Source of the DNA: Pseudorhodobacter wandonensis
GTDB lineage: Bacteria > Pseudomonadota > Alphaproteobacteria > Rhodobacterales > Rhodobacteraceae
Reading direction: 5' to 3'
Assembly: GCF_001202035.1 (NCBI RefSeq)
Contig: NZ_LGHT01000026.1
Coordinates: forward strand, 186,001-250,000
DNA length: 64,000 nt
Part shown: positions 17,584-26,065 of the stretch, in pieces
Position numbering within the stretch: position 1 is the first letter of the stretch
Layout: each line of letters opens with the position of its first letter
Program-made: the position numbers and the translations under genes
Notes under the pieces: model-generated
What the model saw: the letters and a program-made list of their open reading frames with translations, nothing else
The model's database searches: none
Told to the model about the DNA's origin: nothing

Positions 17584-19239
17584 ATGGCCAGCTATCAATA
17601 CATCTACCACATGGACGGCGTGTCAAAGACCTATCCGGGTGGCAAAAAGTGCTTTGAGAATATTCAACTGAACTTCCTTCCCGGTGTGAAAATCGGTGTG
17701 GTCGGCGTGAACGGCGCGGGTAAATCGACCCTGCTGAAAATCATGGCCGGCATGGACAAGGATTTCAAAGGCGAGGCTTGGGCCGCCAAAGGCGCGCGCG
17801 TGGGCTATCTGGCGCAGGAACCTTACCTTGACCCCAAGCTGACCGCCAAAGAAAACGTGATGCTGGGCGTGGCAAGTAAGACCGCAATTCTAGAGCGTTA
17901 CAACGAACTCGCCATGAATTACTCAGACGAAACCGCCGATGAGATGGCCGCGCTGCAAGACCAGATCGACGCGGGCAACCTGTGGGAGCTGGAGGCATCC
18001 GTGGGCGTGGCAATGGACGCGCTGCGCTGCCCGCCCGATGACGCGAATGTTGAGGATCTGTCGGGCGGTGAACGCCGCCGCATCGCGCTGTGCAAGCTGC
18101 TGCTTGAAGAGCCTGACATGCTGCTGCTGGACGAGCCGACCAACCACCTTGACGCCGAATCGATTGCCTGGCTGCAAAAGCACCTGATCAATTACAAAGG
18201 CACGATCTTGATCGTCACGCACGACCGCTACTTCCTTGACGATATTACCAGCTGGATTCTGGAACTCGATCGCGGTCGCGGCATCCCGTATGAGGGCAAC
18301 TATTCCGCATGGCTGGACCAAAAAGCCAAGCGCATGCAGCAAGAGGCCCGCGAGGACAAAACCAAGCAAAAGGCGCTGGAAAAGGAACTGGAGTGGATCC
18401 GTTCCGGTGCCAAGGCCCGCCAATCCAAGGGTAAGGCCCGTATTGCGCGCTATAATGAAATGGCCGGCCAAACGGTTATGGAACGCGCGACCACCGCGCA
18501 GATCGTTATCCCGAACGGCGAGCGTCTGGGGAATAAGGTTATCGAGGTTGTCGGCCTGAAAAAGCACATGGGCGACAAGCAGTTGATCGAGGATCTGACC
18601 TTTACCGTGCCGCCGGGGGCGATTGTGGGCGTGATTGGCCCGAACGGTGCCGGTAAATCGACGCTGTTCCGCATGATCACAGGTCAGGAACAGCCGGACG
18701 AAGGCACGATCACCTTGGGCGATACCGTGCAGCTGGCCTATGTTGACCAGTCGCGCGACGCGCTGGACCCGAACGCCACCGCTTGGGAAGAAATCTCGGG
18801 CGGGGCCGAGGTTATTCACCTTGGCGATATGGAAGTGAACAGCCGCGTTTACGCCGGTTCGTTCAACTTTAAAGGCACCGACCAGCAGAAAAAGGTCGGC
18901 CTGCTATCGGGTGGTGAGCGGAACCGCGTGCACATGGCGAAACTGCTGCGCTCGGGCGGGAACGTGCTGCTCCTCGACGAACCTACCAACGATCTGGACG
19001 TGGAAACCCTGCAGGCGCTGGAACAGGCGATTGAAGATTTCGCCGGCTGCGCGATCATCATCTCGCACGACCGCTTCTTCCTTGACCGCCTGTGTACCCA
19101 CATCCTTGCCTTTGAAGGCGATGCCCATGTGGAATGGTTCGAAGGCAATTTTGAGGCCTATGAGCAGGATAAAGTCCGCCGCTTGGGGCCGGATGCGTTG
19201 GAGCCAAAACGGGCGAAGTACAAACGGTTTGCGCGGTAA
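17584..19239 (+). CDS. ettA: Energy-dependent translational throttle protein EttA (ABC-F)
   Basis: A soluble ABC-F ATPase that binds the ribosomal E site and gates the first elongation step according to ATP level. The 551-residue protein has two ABC domains: Walker A GVNGAGKST and GPNGAGKST, signatures LSGGERRRI and LSGGERNRV, and Walker B LLLDEPTNHL and LLLDEPTNDL. Between them is the P-site tRNA-interaction linker (basic, helical, EDKTKQKALEKELEWI). The start MASYQYIYHM at 17584 is the family start; the frame is open upstream without homology. Confidence 0.96.
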   Translation: MASYQYIYHMDGVSKTYPGGKKCFENIQLNFLPGVKIGVVGVNGAGKSTLLKIMAGMDKDFKGEAWAAKGARVGYLAQEPYLDPKLTAKENVMLGVASKTAILERYNELAMNYSDETADEMAALQDQIDAGNLWELEASVGVAMDALRCPPDDANVEDLSGGERRRIALCKLLLEEPDMLLLDEPTNHLDAESIAWLQKHLINYKGTILIVTHDRYFLDDITSWILELDRGRGIPYEGNYSAWLDQKAKRMQQEAREDKTKQKALEKELEWIRSGAKARQSKGKARIARYNEMAGQTVMERATTAQIVIPNGERLGNKVIEVVGLKKHMGDKQLIEDLTFTVPPGAIVGVIGPNGAGKSTLFRMITGQEQPDEGTITLGDTVQLAYVDQSRDALDPNATAWEEISGGAEVIHLGDMEVNSRVYAGSFNFKGTDQQKKVGLLSGGERNRVHMAKLLRSGGNVLLLDEPTNDLDVETLQALEQAIEDFAGCAIIISHDRFFLDRLCTHILAFEGDAHVEWFEGNFEAYEQDKVRRLGPDALEPKRAKYKRFAR

Positions 19240-19245
19240 TTATGC

Positions 19246-19267
19246 GTAGGGTGCGCTTCAGCGCACC
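19246..19267 (+). repeat. REP element 1 (GTAG + hairpin)
   Basis: GTAG followed by the hairpin GGTGCGCT-TC-AGCGCACC. The GTAG tetranucleotide directly 5' of a short palindrome is the hallmark of REP sequences recognised by REP-associated tyrosine transposases. It starts 6 bases after the ettA stop and may also act as its 3' end. Confidence 0.85.
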
Positions 19268-19291
19268 TTACCTTGCCCCCATCAACCTAGC

Positions 19292-19313
19292 GGTGCGCTA
19301 AAGCGCACCCTAC
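19292..19313 (-). repeat. REP element 2, inverted copy
   Basis: On the minus strand this reads GTAG then GGTGCGCT-TT-AGCGCACC, the same unit as REP 1 with one base changed in the loop. The two copies face each other 24 bases apart, forming a BIME-like doublet. Its CTAC (19310-19313) contains the stop codon of the RAYT gene. Confidence 0.85.
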
Positions 19314-19831
19314 TCGCCGAATTTGCCGTCGGGACTTGTGCCTTGCCACTCGGGCCCGACAAGCCCCCTGCGTATATCGCGGTGGAGAGAAGAGAATGGC
19401 CACTCGACGGGCCGCTTCACCAAACCATGTTTAACCGGATTACCCCAGCAATAGCGCAAATGTGCGTTAAAATCTCCCTCATCCCTGATGTGATGTTCCC
19501 AATAGCGGCGCTGCCAGATTGCCTTTTCGCGGCGCCGTATATGGCTGGACCGCTGAGCACCCGCGCCTTGGCCCATTGAAAACAGTGCCTTGATACTGCC
19601 CCAACGCGTCATGAAATCGCGGTCATGCGGTGGCAAGGTCCAAACAGCATGCAGGTGATCGGGCAACACGACCATCGCATCAATGCGAAACGGCCGGTTG
19701 TTCAGCGTCACGCGCACCGCAAGGCGCAGGTCGTCAATCTTGGTGACAAGCAAATCCGATCCCCGCTGCGCCAGCGCAACTGTGAAAAAGATCTGCGGTC
19801 CTGTTATCTGGGGGCGAATGTAATTGGGCAT
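19310..19831 (-). CDS. REP-associated tyrosine transposase (RAYT)
   Basis: 173 residues of the Y1/HUH transposase family related to IS200/IS605 TnpA. The HUH motif is H59-L-H61 (VLPDHLHAVW) and the catalytic tyrosine is probably Y127 (AHLRYCWGNPVKHGLV). WQRRYWEHHIRDE is the typical RAYT signature. RAYTs are single-copy, domesticated nucleases that cut and join REP single strands at GTAG. Here the gene abuts the REP doublet and its TAG stop lies within the second REP's GTAG. No terminal repeats of an autonomous insertion sequence are seen. Confidence 0.92.
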   Translation of the reverse strand: MPNYIRPQITGPQIFFTVALAQRGSDLLVTKIDDLRLAVRVTLNNRPFRIDAMVVLPDHLHAVWTLPPHDRDFMTRWGSIKALFSMGQGAGAQRSSHIRRREKAIWQRRYWEHHIRDEGDFNAHLRYCWGNPVKHGLVKRPVEWPFSSLHRDIRRGLVGPEWQGTSPDGKFGE

Positions 19832-19943
19832 GCCGACAGCATGGTCAGGTTTGGGTTAACGCGCGGTTTACGGGGCATGTTGGAACCAAACTGCGCGTCA
19901 GGCGTTCCCTTTGCAGATTGGCAAAAAGAGAATGGAGAACGTC

Positions 19944-20021
19944 ATGAAAGGTATTGTCGCTTGGTTTATGGGGGTTCCCGTTGTCGTGATCATTCTGCTT
20001 TACATGTTCGGCTTTTTCTAG
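19944..20021 (+). CDS. 25-residue putative membrane peptide
   Basis: An ATG with a strong GGAGAA Shine-Dalgarno about 6 bases upstream opens a 25-codon frame: MKGIVAWFMGVPVVV, continuing IILLYMFGFF. One positive charge at the N-terminus is followed by an almost uninterrupted hydrophobic helix with a central proline, so it should be a single-span inner-membrane peptide. It is divergent from the RAYT gene and convergent with the thioesterase gene. The clean ribosome site and composition argue for a real gene; no function is known to me. Confidence 0.7.
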   Translation: MKGIVAWFMGVPVVVIILLYMFGFF

Positions 20022-20048
20022 GCCGCCACACAAACAGCGCCACCGCAG

Positions 20049-20435
20049 CTATTCTACCGCCCGTGGCCGCCCTTCATCGTCAATCGCGACAAAGGTAAAC
20101 ACTGCCTCGGTTACCTTTTCGCGTGCGCCGATGCGGCCGCGGCGCACCCAGGCCTCGATCTCGATGCCCATCGAACTGCGGCCAACCCGCACCACACGGC
20201 CATAGATGCACAGCACATCGCCCACCCGCACGGGGCGAATAAACTTCATCGCGTCCAGTGCAACCGTGGTCACCCGCCCGCCAGCGCGCTCGCCTGCGAT
20301 GATGCCTGCCGCGATGTCCATCTGGCTTAGCACCCAGCCACCGAAAATATCGCCATTGGTGTTCACATCGCGCGGCATGGCCAATGTCCGCAGGGTCAGC
20401 TCGCCCTCGGGGCCGGTTTCGGTGGGCTTTTCCAT
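20049..20435 (-). CDS. Acyl-CoA thioesterase, YciA-like hotdog fold
   Basis: 128 residues; hydrolyses short to medium acyl-CoA esters in the cytoplasm. The hotdog-fold signature is clear: MPRDVNTNGDIFGGWVLSQM, with the catalytic-region N/D residues, followed by IIAGERAGGRVTTVALDAM and KFIRPVRVGDVL. The length and the GDIFGGW motif place it with YciA/acot-type enzymes. The start MEKPTETGPE at 20435 was chosen over an upstream in-frame codon because homologs begin near here. Confidence 0.9.
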   Translation of the reverse strand: MEKPTETGPEGELTLRTLAMPRDVNTNGDIFGGWVLSQMDIAAGIIAGERAGGRVTTVALDAMKFIRPVRVGDVLCIYGRVVRVGRSSMGIEIEAWVRRGRIGAREKVTEAVFTFVAIDDEGRPRAVE

Positions 20436-20684
20436 GTATTTCCCCTTTTGTTTACGTAGGTGAAAATCATCCCCCGAGTGACGGGACAAACCTGCCCTGC
20501 CGCCAAACCCTCAGTCGCCACGCGGCCAAATTACCGTTCCGTACCGCGAGGCGGGGTTCACAGCCCGGTGTCAACCCGGCCCTGTCACATCATGCGCATG
20601 ACCGACTATCTGGCCCAGACCCCGAACATTCAAGCCACCCAAATCTTGCAAGAACCAGTTTCCCTGTTCTGCCAAGCTGTTCTA

Positions 20685-21854
20685 TCAGAGAGACTTGTTC
20701 AACCCCACAACCGAGCGCGCCAGCCCAAAAACCGTATTCGCTGCCGCCAAAGGCGATTCAGTGGCCAGAACGGTATCCATTGGGTTGACCTTGAAATTCC
20801 GCGCGGCAAACAGGCCGTCGGCTGTGGTCAGATCAAACGTGAAAATGACCCGGCGCATGGCAGGGCCTTTGACCCCATCAGCACGCACTGCCTTTTGCGG
20901 ATATTCGCGCAAGATCAAAACACCTTTGGGATTCGCACGCGCGTCATTCAGGCCACCGACCAAAGACATCGCTTCCAGCGCCGAAATCGACTCGCGCTCA
21001 AAATAAATCAGGTTTTCGCTGCCTGTCGCGCCCAGCGAAGTGAAATAGCGGTCATCCTCGCGCAGGATAACCTTGTCGCCGCCGCGCAGGGTCGTGTTCT
21101 TGTTCGCCTCGGCGAACAGACGATCCGCGCGGATTTCATAGGTTTTAGTGTCGCGGATCAACCGGACCAACGGGTTTTTCAGCGTTGGGTCAATGCCGCC
21201 ACCTTCGGCCAAAAGGGTAAGGATTGTGTAGTTCCGACTTGGCATCGGATAGGTGCCGGGCTTGCCCGCGCCGCTGACGAGATCAACCGAATTGCGCGCG
21301 CCCGGCTCGACACTCAGTTGAACCTGCGCGGTGGCGGCAATCGGCGCCATCGCCTTTTGCACCGTTTCGCGGGCGGCACTTGGCGTCAGGCCGTTTACGA
21401 CGATCTCGCCAAGATAGGGCACGAAAATGGTACCCTGCGGCGATACCTCCATCGGGGAAAAGGTGACTTGTTTCTGGGTCGCTGCGGTCAGCAACGAGTT
21501 GTCCTGGCTGTCCCAGATCACCAACTTGATGAAATCGCCCGGACGAATTGCGACACCGCTTGGCCCGTCTTTGGCGCTGATCCAGTTGTATCCGCCGCTC
21601 CAGCCGGTGCCGGGCCAGCCGGCCACTTGCATTACGTTACTGCGGCTGACCGCTACGACAGAATATGTCGGCTCTTTCGCGTTTTGCTCGCGCAGTACCT
21701 CGGACGTCAGGGCAGCACCCCGAGGAAGGCTGCATCCGGAAAGAACGACACCCGCAATCGCCAAAGCGCAAAGTATTTTCAAGCGCAAGACAGCCCCCAA
21801 CTTTCCAAGATCAACCGCAACGCGTGCTGGAGGGGAAACTAGTCGGTGTCGCAC
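20685..21854 (-). CDS. Polysaccharide export lipoprotein, Wza/KpsD type
   Basis: An outer-membrane polysaccharide export protein. A signal peptide ends in a lipobox (VVLSGC, Cys41 from the GTG start), followed by the Poly_export domain (AIRPGDFIKLVIWD, GTIFVPYLGEIVVNGLT) and two SLBB-like segments (SVDLVSGAGKPGTYPM, then NLIYFERESISALEAMSL). 389 residues fits Wza/KpsD/BexD proteins, which form the exit channel for capsule or exopolysaccharide. The start is uncertain: the GTG at 21854 leaves a 26-residue region before the hydrophobic core, and a TTG at 21788 would give a more normal signal peptide. The sugar-nucleotide epimerases lie upstream on the same strand. Confidence 0.9.
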   Translation of the reverse strand: MRHRLVSPPARVAVDLGKLGAVLRLKILCALAIAGVVLSGCSLPRGAALTSEVLREQNAKEPTYSVVAVSRSNVMQVAGWPGTGWSGGYNWISAKDGPSGVAIRPGDFIKLVIWDSQDNSLLTAATQKQVTFSPMEVSPQGTIFVPYLGEIVVNGLTPSAARETVQKAMAPIAATAQVQLSVEPGARNSVDLVSGAGKPGTYPMPSRNYTILTLLAEGGGIDPTLKNPLVRLIRDTKTYEIRADRLFAEANKNTTLRGGDKVILREDDRYFTSLGATGSENLIYFERESISALEAMSLVGGLNDARANPKGVLILREYPQKAVRADGVKGPAMRRVIFTFDLTTADGLFAARNFKVNPMDTVLATESPLAAANTVFGLARSVVGLNKSL

Positions 21855-22023
21855 CCAAGCGCCACACCCCTAGGTGGTGTTGCGCCCAAAAAATTCGCCA
21901 CCTGTGTCCTTCGGGAACTTTATATGGAACGCGACGGCCCAATTTACCGCCATATACGCCCTGAAAAATGAAGCATCCTTGATTGTCAGCCTTTGGGGTA
22001 GCCGAACTTTTCGACGAAAACCC

Positions 22024-22045
22024 AAGGGGGCGCTCGCGCCCCCTT
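22024..22045 (-). terminator. Hairpin 3' of the epimerase gene
   Basis: A 10-bp stem AAGGGGGCGC (22024-22033) with GCGCCCCCTT (22036-22045) and a 2-base gap at the centre. On the minus strand it is followed by GGGTTTT, so it likely ends transcription from the epimerase gene. Confidence 0.6.
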
Positions 22046-22067
22046 GCCCGTTCCGGGCTCACCCCCT

Positions 22068-22090
22068 GAGGATATTTTGAGATAGATGAG
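22068..22090 (+). repeat. Dispersed short repeat, copy 1 (diverged)
   Basis: GAGGATATTTTGAGATAGAT and three more bases, placed directly after a gene 3' end. It resembles two other copies in this window (30203-30225 and 56786-56808) with core GG(A)TATTTG...GATGA/AAG. This copy is the least similar. Confidence 0.35.
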
Positions 22091-22095
22091 TGGGG

Positions 22096-23103
22096 TTATT
22101 TTCCGGCGTAATCGCGGTACCAATCTACAAATTTCTGCACGCCAAGGCGCATATCTGTTTCGGGGCGGTAGCCGGTAAGGCGCTGCAAAAGGCTTGCATC
22201 GGCCCAAGTGCGGGGCACATCGCCGGCCTGCATCGGCATCAGATTGCGGGTGGTTTTCATCCCCAAGGCGTTTTCGATTGCGTCGATAAAGTCGGTCAGT
22301 TTTACGCTGGTAGAGTTGCCGATATTCACCACGCGCCACGGGGCAACCGGCGACAGGCTGTCACCTTCGAGCACTGTGCCATCTGCAGGATGCTGCGGAA
22401 TTACATCCATCAGCAGGCGGATACCGCGCACGATATCTTCGACATAGGTAAAGTCGCGGTACATCTCGCCATGATTGTAGACGTCGATCGGACGCCCTTC
22501 GAGTGTGGCATCGACGAATTTATAGAGCGCCATATCCGGGCGGCCCCACGGGCCATAGACGGTGAAAAACCGGAACATGGTCACAGGCAAGCCGTGAATA
22601 TGGGCATAGGCGTGTGACATGTTTTCATTGGCTTTTTTGGTCGCCGCGTAAAAGGACATCTGCGTTTCGACCTTATCGGTTTCAGCGTAGGGCACCTTTT
22701 CGTTCGCGCCATATACGGATGAGGTTGATGCCATCAGCAGGTGCTGCACCTTTAGCCGCCGCGCGGCCTCCATCACATTGAACGACCCGATCACATTGCT
22801 ATCAAGATAGGTGCGCGGGTTTTCGATACTATAGCGCACGCCCGCCTGCCCGGCCAAATGCACGATCATATCGGGCATAAACGCGTCTGCCACTTGGTCA
22901 AACAGGGCTTGATCCTCAAGCATGCCTTCGGTCGCGGTAAAGCCGGGGTTTTGCAGCAGAACCTGATTGCGGCGCTGTTTCAGGCGCAGGTCGCTATAGT
23001 CGGTCATGCCGTCATAGCCATGCACGACCATACCTTCGCGCAGCAAAAGTTGTGCGAGGTGAAAGCCGATGAAGCCCGCCGTACCTGTAATCAAAACCCG
23101 CAT
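22096..23103 (-). CDS. NAD-dependent epimerase, UDP-glucuronate 4-epimerase type
   Basis: A 335-residue extended short-chain dehydrogenase that inverts C4 of a UDP-sugar; motif pattern fits UDP-glucuronate to UDP-galacturonate. It has the NAD motif GTAGFIGFHL (residues 7-16), catalytic Ser/Tyr/Lys (ASTSSVYG; YAATKKANE), and RFFTVYGPWGRPDMA, typical of this subgroup. The start MRVLITGTAG at 23103 was chosen; a second ATG at 23124 lies inside the end of galE. The two genes are effectively co-transcribed and supply uronic acid and galactose for surface polysaccharide. Confidence 0.9.
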   Translation of the reverse strand: MRVLITGTAGFIGFHLAQLLLREGMVVHGYDGMTDYSDLRLKQRRNQVLLQNPGFTATEGMLEDQALFDQVADAFMPDMIVHLAGQAGVRYSIENPRTYLDSNVIGSFNVMEAARRLKVQHLLMASTSSVYGANEKVPYAETDKVETQMSFYAATKKANENMSHAYAHIHGLPVTMFRFFTVYGPWGRPDMALYKFVDATLEGRPIDVYNHGEMYRDFTYVEDIVRGIRLLMDVIPQHPADGTVLEGDSLSPVAPWRVVNIGNSTSVKLTDFIDAIENALGMKTTRNLMPMQAGDVPRTWADASLLQRLTGYRPETDMRLGVQKFVDWYRDYAGK

Positions 23104-23113
23104 GGCACGCCTA

Positions 23114-24100
23114 TCATTTGTCATAATGGCCTGTTTCGTGCCAGCGCCACGCATCTGTTATCATTTGCTGCATTGTGGATCGTGTGGGCGTCCAGCCCAG
23201 CTCTTGTTTCGCGCGGTCGGAACCCGAGACCAGACATGCCGCATCGCCGGGGCGGCGCGGGCCGATGGTCATCGGCACCTCTTGGTTGGTCACTACCCGC
23301 GCCTCATCCACCACCTGGCGCACGGAAAAGCCTGTGCCGCTGCCAAGGCAAAACACGCGGTTGGCCTTGCCGTCCTCTAACCAGCGCAGACCAAGCACAT
23401 GGGCATCGACCAGATCGGTTACATGCACATAGTCACGAACACAGGTGCCATCTGGCGTCGGGTAATCAGTGCCGAACAACGTCAGCGCCGGGCGTTTACC
23501 GCTGACGACATCCAGCATCAGCGGGATAAGGTGTGTTTCGGGCTGGTGAAATTCGCCCACCTCGCCCTCGGGGTCGGCGCCCGCCACGTTGAAATAACGA
23601 TAGATCACATGGCGCAACCCGTATGTGGTGCCAAAATCGCGCAACATTTCCTCAATCGCGCGTTTGGAAGAGCCGTAGGGGTTGCTTGGGGCCTGCTTGG
23701 TGTTTTCATCCAGAACCACGCCATCCTGATCGCCATAGGTCGCGCAAGTTGATGAAAACACAAAATCAAGGCATCCCGCCGCGATAGCCGCCTCAATCAG
23801 GTTCAGCGATCCCTCTACATTCACCCGCCAATAGCGGCCCGGTTGGGCAACGGCCTCGCCCACTTGGCTAAGGGCGGCAAAATGCATCACGGCGACGGGC
23901 TTCCACTTGGCAAACACCTCATCCAGTCGTGCACGGTCCAGCAGATCACCACGTTCAAAGGGGCCGAATTTGACCGCTTCTTCCCAACCGGTTTCCAAAC
24001 TGTCGTAGGTAACCGGCACATAACCTGCTGCCTTTAACGCTTTACAGGCATGCGACCCGATATAACCCGCCCCGCCTGTCACCAACACATGTTTTTGCAT
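23114..24100 (-). CDS. galE: UDP-glucose 4-epimerase
   Basis: Interconverts UDP-glucose and UDP-galactose with bound NAD. The 328-residue protein shows GGAGYIGSHACKAL (residues 8-21), the serine/threonine of the active site (FSSTCATYG) and the YxxxK pair (NPYGSSKRAIEE). The C-terminal substrate-binding part carries the GalE-specific YPTPDGTCVRDYVHV. It is the first gene of the leftward run and is divergent from kdsD, with about 200 bases between for promoters. Confidence 0.95.
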   Translation of the reverse strand: MQKHVLVTGGAGYIGSHACKALKAAGYVPVTYDSLETGWEEAVKFGPFERGDLLDRARLDEVFAKWKPVAVMHFAALSQVGEAVAQPGRYWRVNVEGSLNLIEAAIAAGCLDFVFSSTCATYGDQDGVVLDENTKQAPSNPYGSSKRAIEEMLRDFGTTYGLRHVIYRYFNVAGADPEGEVGEFHQPETHLIPLMLDVVSGKRPALTLFGTDYPTPDGTCVRDYVHVTDLVDAHVLGLRWLEDGKANRVFCLGSGTGFSVRQVVDEARVVTNQEVPMTIGPRRPGDAACLVSGSDRAKQELGWTPTRSTMQQMITDAWRWHETGHYDK

Positions 24101-24306
24101 TCACACCGCCACTATTACGTACATGCCCAAGTCTGCCATACCTCGGCATGTTTGGCTGTCAGAATCGACTGTTCCCCACCCTAAAGTCAAGTCCGCCCGG
24201 TTTTCCCGCTTGTCCCCAAACATGCTTGCACCTTTCACGACACAGCGTTTCACGCTAAGAGCATGGCACGCGACAGAATTTGCGCGACCTGCCTGCCGAG
24301 GACCTT

Positions 24307-25269
24307 ATGACCACAACCCAGAAATCTTCGTTAACCGCTGCCGCCCATGTCTTGAAGATTGAGGGCGAAGCCTTGCTGGCTTTGGCCGAGGCGCTGCCTG
24401 ACGATTTCGCGGCGGTGGTCGAACAGCTGATGGCTTGCCAGGGTCGGGTCATCCTGTCGGGCATCGGCAAATCCGGCCATATCGCCCGCAAAATTGCCGC
24501 GACATTTTCGTCTACCGGAACGCCTGCCTATTTCGTCCATGCGGCCGAGGCCTCGCATGGCGATCTCGGTACAATTTCCCCTTCGGATGTCGTCATTGCC
24601 CTGTCCAATTCGGGCGAGACGACCGAGCTGGGCGACCTGATCGCCCACACCCGCCGCTTTACCATCCCGCTGATCGCGATTTCATCGCGTGCGGGCAGCA
24701 CCTTGGCGCTGGCCGCCGATCTGAACCTGACCTTACCCCCCGCCCCCGAGGCCTGCCCTTTGGGCCTTGCGCCGACCACATCGACCACGATGGCACTGGC
24801 TTTGGGCGATGCGCTGGCTGTGGCCTTGATGGAGCGGCGCGGGTTCGAGCCTGAGCATTTCCGCACATTCCACCCCGGTGGCCGCCTTGGCGCACGTTTG
24901 GCACGTGTGGGGCAGTTGATGCGTGGCGCGGATGATTTGCCTTTGGTCCCAACCGATTACCCGATGGCCGACACCTTGTTGGTCATGACACAAAAGGGCT
25001 TTGGCACCGCAGGCGTGGTTGAAAACGGCTGCCTTGTCGGTGTGATCACCGATGGCGACTTGCGCCGCAACATGGGCGGGTTGATGGATAAAACCGCCAT
25101 TGACGTGGCAACCCGCACGCCGCTGACCGCCCCGCCCGAAATGATGGCGGTAGAGGCAGTTGCCCTGATGAACCAGAACAAAATCACCATGCTGTTTGTC
25201 ACCGATGCCGATGCGCAACCGCTGGGCATTTTGCACATCCACGATTGCCTGCGCGCAGGCGTTCAATAA
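24307..25269 (+). CDS. kdsD: D-arabinose 5-phosphate isomerase (KdsD/KpsF)
   Basis: Converts ribulose 5-phosphate to arabinose 5-phosphate, the first step to the sugar Kdo. The 320-residue protein has an N-terminal SIS domain (GRVILSGIGKSGHIARKIAA; ASHGDLGTI; ALSNSGETTEL; PTTSTTMALALGDALAVAL) and two C-terminal CBS repeats (LVGVITDGDLRRNM). The start MTTTQKSSLT at 24307 follows a GAGG site. kdsB begins 11 bases after the stop, so the two form a Kdo operon. Confidence 0.95.
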   Translation: MTTTQKSSLTAAAHVLKIEGEALLALAEALPDDFAAVVEQLMACQGRVILSGIGKSGHIARKIAATFSSTGTPAYFVHAAEASHGDLGTISPSDVVIALSNSGETTELGDLIAHTRRFTIPLIAISSRAGSTLALAADLNLTLPPAPEACPLGLAPTTSTTMALALGDALAVALMERRGFEPEHFRTFHPGGRLGARLARVGQLMRGADDLPLVPTDYPMADTLLVMTQKGFGTAGVVENGCLVGVITDGDLRRNMGGLMDKTAIDVATRTPLTAPPEMMAVEAVALMNQNKITMLFVTDADAQPLGILHIHDCLRAGVQ

Positions 25270-25279
25270 AGGCCACTCC

Positions 25280-26062
25280 ATGAAAACCGTCATTATCATC
25301 CCCGCCCGCTATGCCTCGACCCGTTATCCCGGCAAGCCTTTGGTTGGCCTGCGCGGCCCTGATGGCGTATCGAAACCCCTGATCCAGCGCAGCTGGGAGG
25401 CAGCGATGGCCGCCCGTGGCATTGCCGAGGTGTATGTTGCCACCGATGATACCCGCATTGCCGATGCCGCCCGCGGTTTCGGGGCGCAGGTTATCATGAC
25501 CTCATCCGATGCCGAAAACGGCACCATGCGTTGCGCCGAGGCGGTGGCAAACGCCGGTATTACCGCCGATCTGGTCATCAACCTGCAAGGCGATGCGCCG
25601 CTAACCCCGCCGTGGTTTGTCGAGGCACTGGCCGAGGCGATGAAAACCAGCCCCGCGCAATGTGCCACGCCGGTTATCCGCTGTGACGCCGAAACCGTCA
25701 GCCATTTCCGCGAAGACCGCCGCCACGGGCGCGTTGGCGGCACGACAGCGGTGTTTGATGTAAACATGCGCGCACTCTATTTTTCCAAAGAGGTGATCCC
25801 CTACACCCCCGAAGGCAATCACGACCCAATTCCGGTGTTTCACCATGTCGGCATCTATGCCTACCGCCCCGCCGCGCTTGCCGCCTATCAAGGCTGGAAA
25901 ACGGGCACTTTGGAGCGGATGGAAGGGCTGGAACAGCTGCGCTTCCTTGAAAACGGCATGGAAATGGCCTGTGTCGAGGTTGACGGCAAAGGCCGCGTGT
26001 TTTGGGAGTTGAACAACCCTGTCGATGTGGAACGCATCGAAAGCGTGCTGGCCAAGGGGTAA
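25280..26062 (+). CDS. kdsB: 3-deoxy-manno-octulosonate cytidylyltransferase
   Basis: Activates Kdo to CMP-Kdo for lipopolysaccharide or capsule. The 260-residue protein opens with the nucleotide-binding loop PARYASTRYPGKPL (8-21) and carries the family motif NLQGDAPL and the C-terminal NNPVDVERIESVL. The start MKTVIIIPAR at 25280 follows an AAAGG site. NLQGDAP differs slightly from the usual VQGDEP, which is common in capsule-type (KpsU-like) or alphaproteobacterial variants. Confidence 0.93.
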   Translation: MKTVIIIPARYASTRYPGKPLVGLRGPDGVSKPLIQRSWEAAMAARGIAEVYVATDDTRIADAARGFGAQVIMTSSDAENGTMRCAEAVANAGITADLVINLQGDAPLTPPWFVEALAEAMKTSPAQCATPVIRCDAETVSHFREDRRHGRVGGTTAVFDVNMRALYFSKEVIPYTPEGNHDPIPVFHHVGIYAYRPAALAAYQGWKTGTLERMEGLEQLRFLENGMEMACVEVDGKGRVFWELNNPVDVERIESVLAKG

Positions 26063-26065
26063 AGC

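Noticed and set aside
19246-19831. Autonomous insertion sequence
   Set aside because: The transposase is RAYT-like, and the flanking repeats are REPs with GTAG, not the ends of an IS200/IS605 element; no target duplication or accessory TnpB gene is present.
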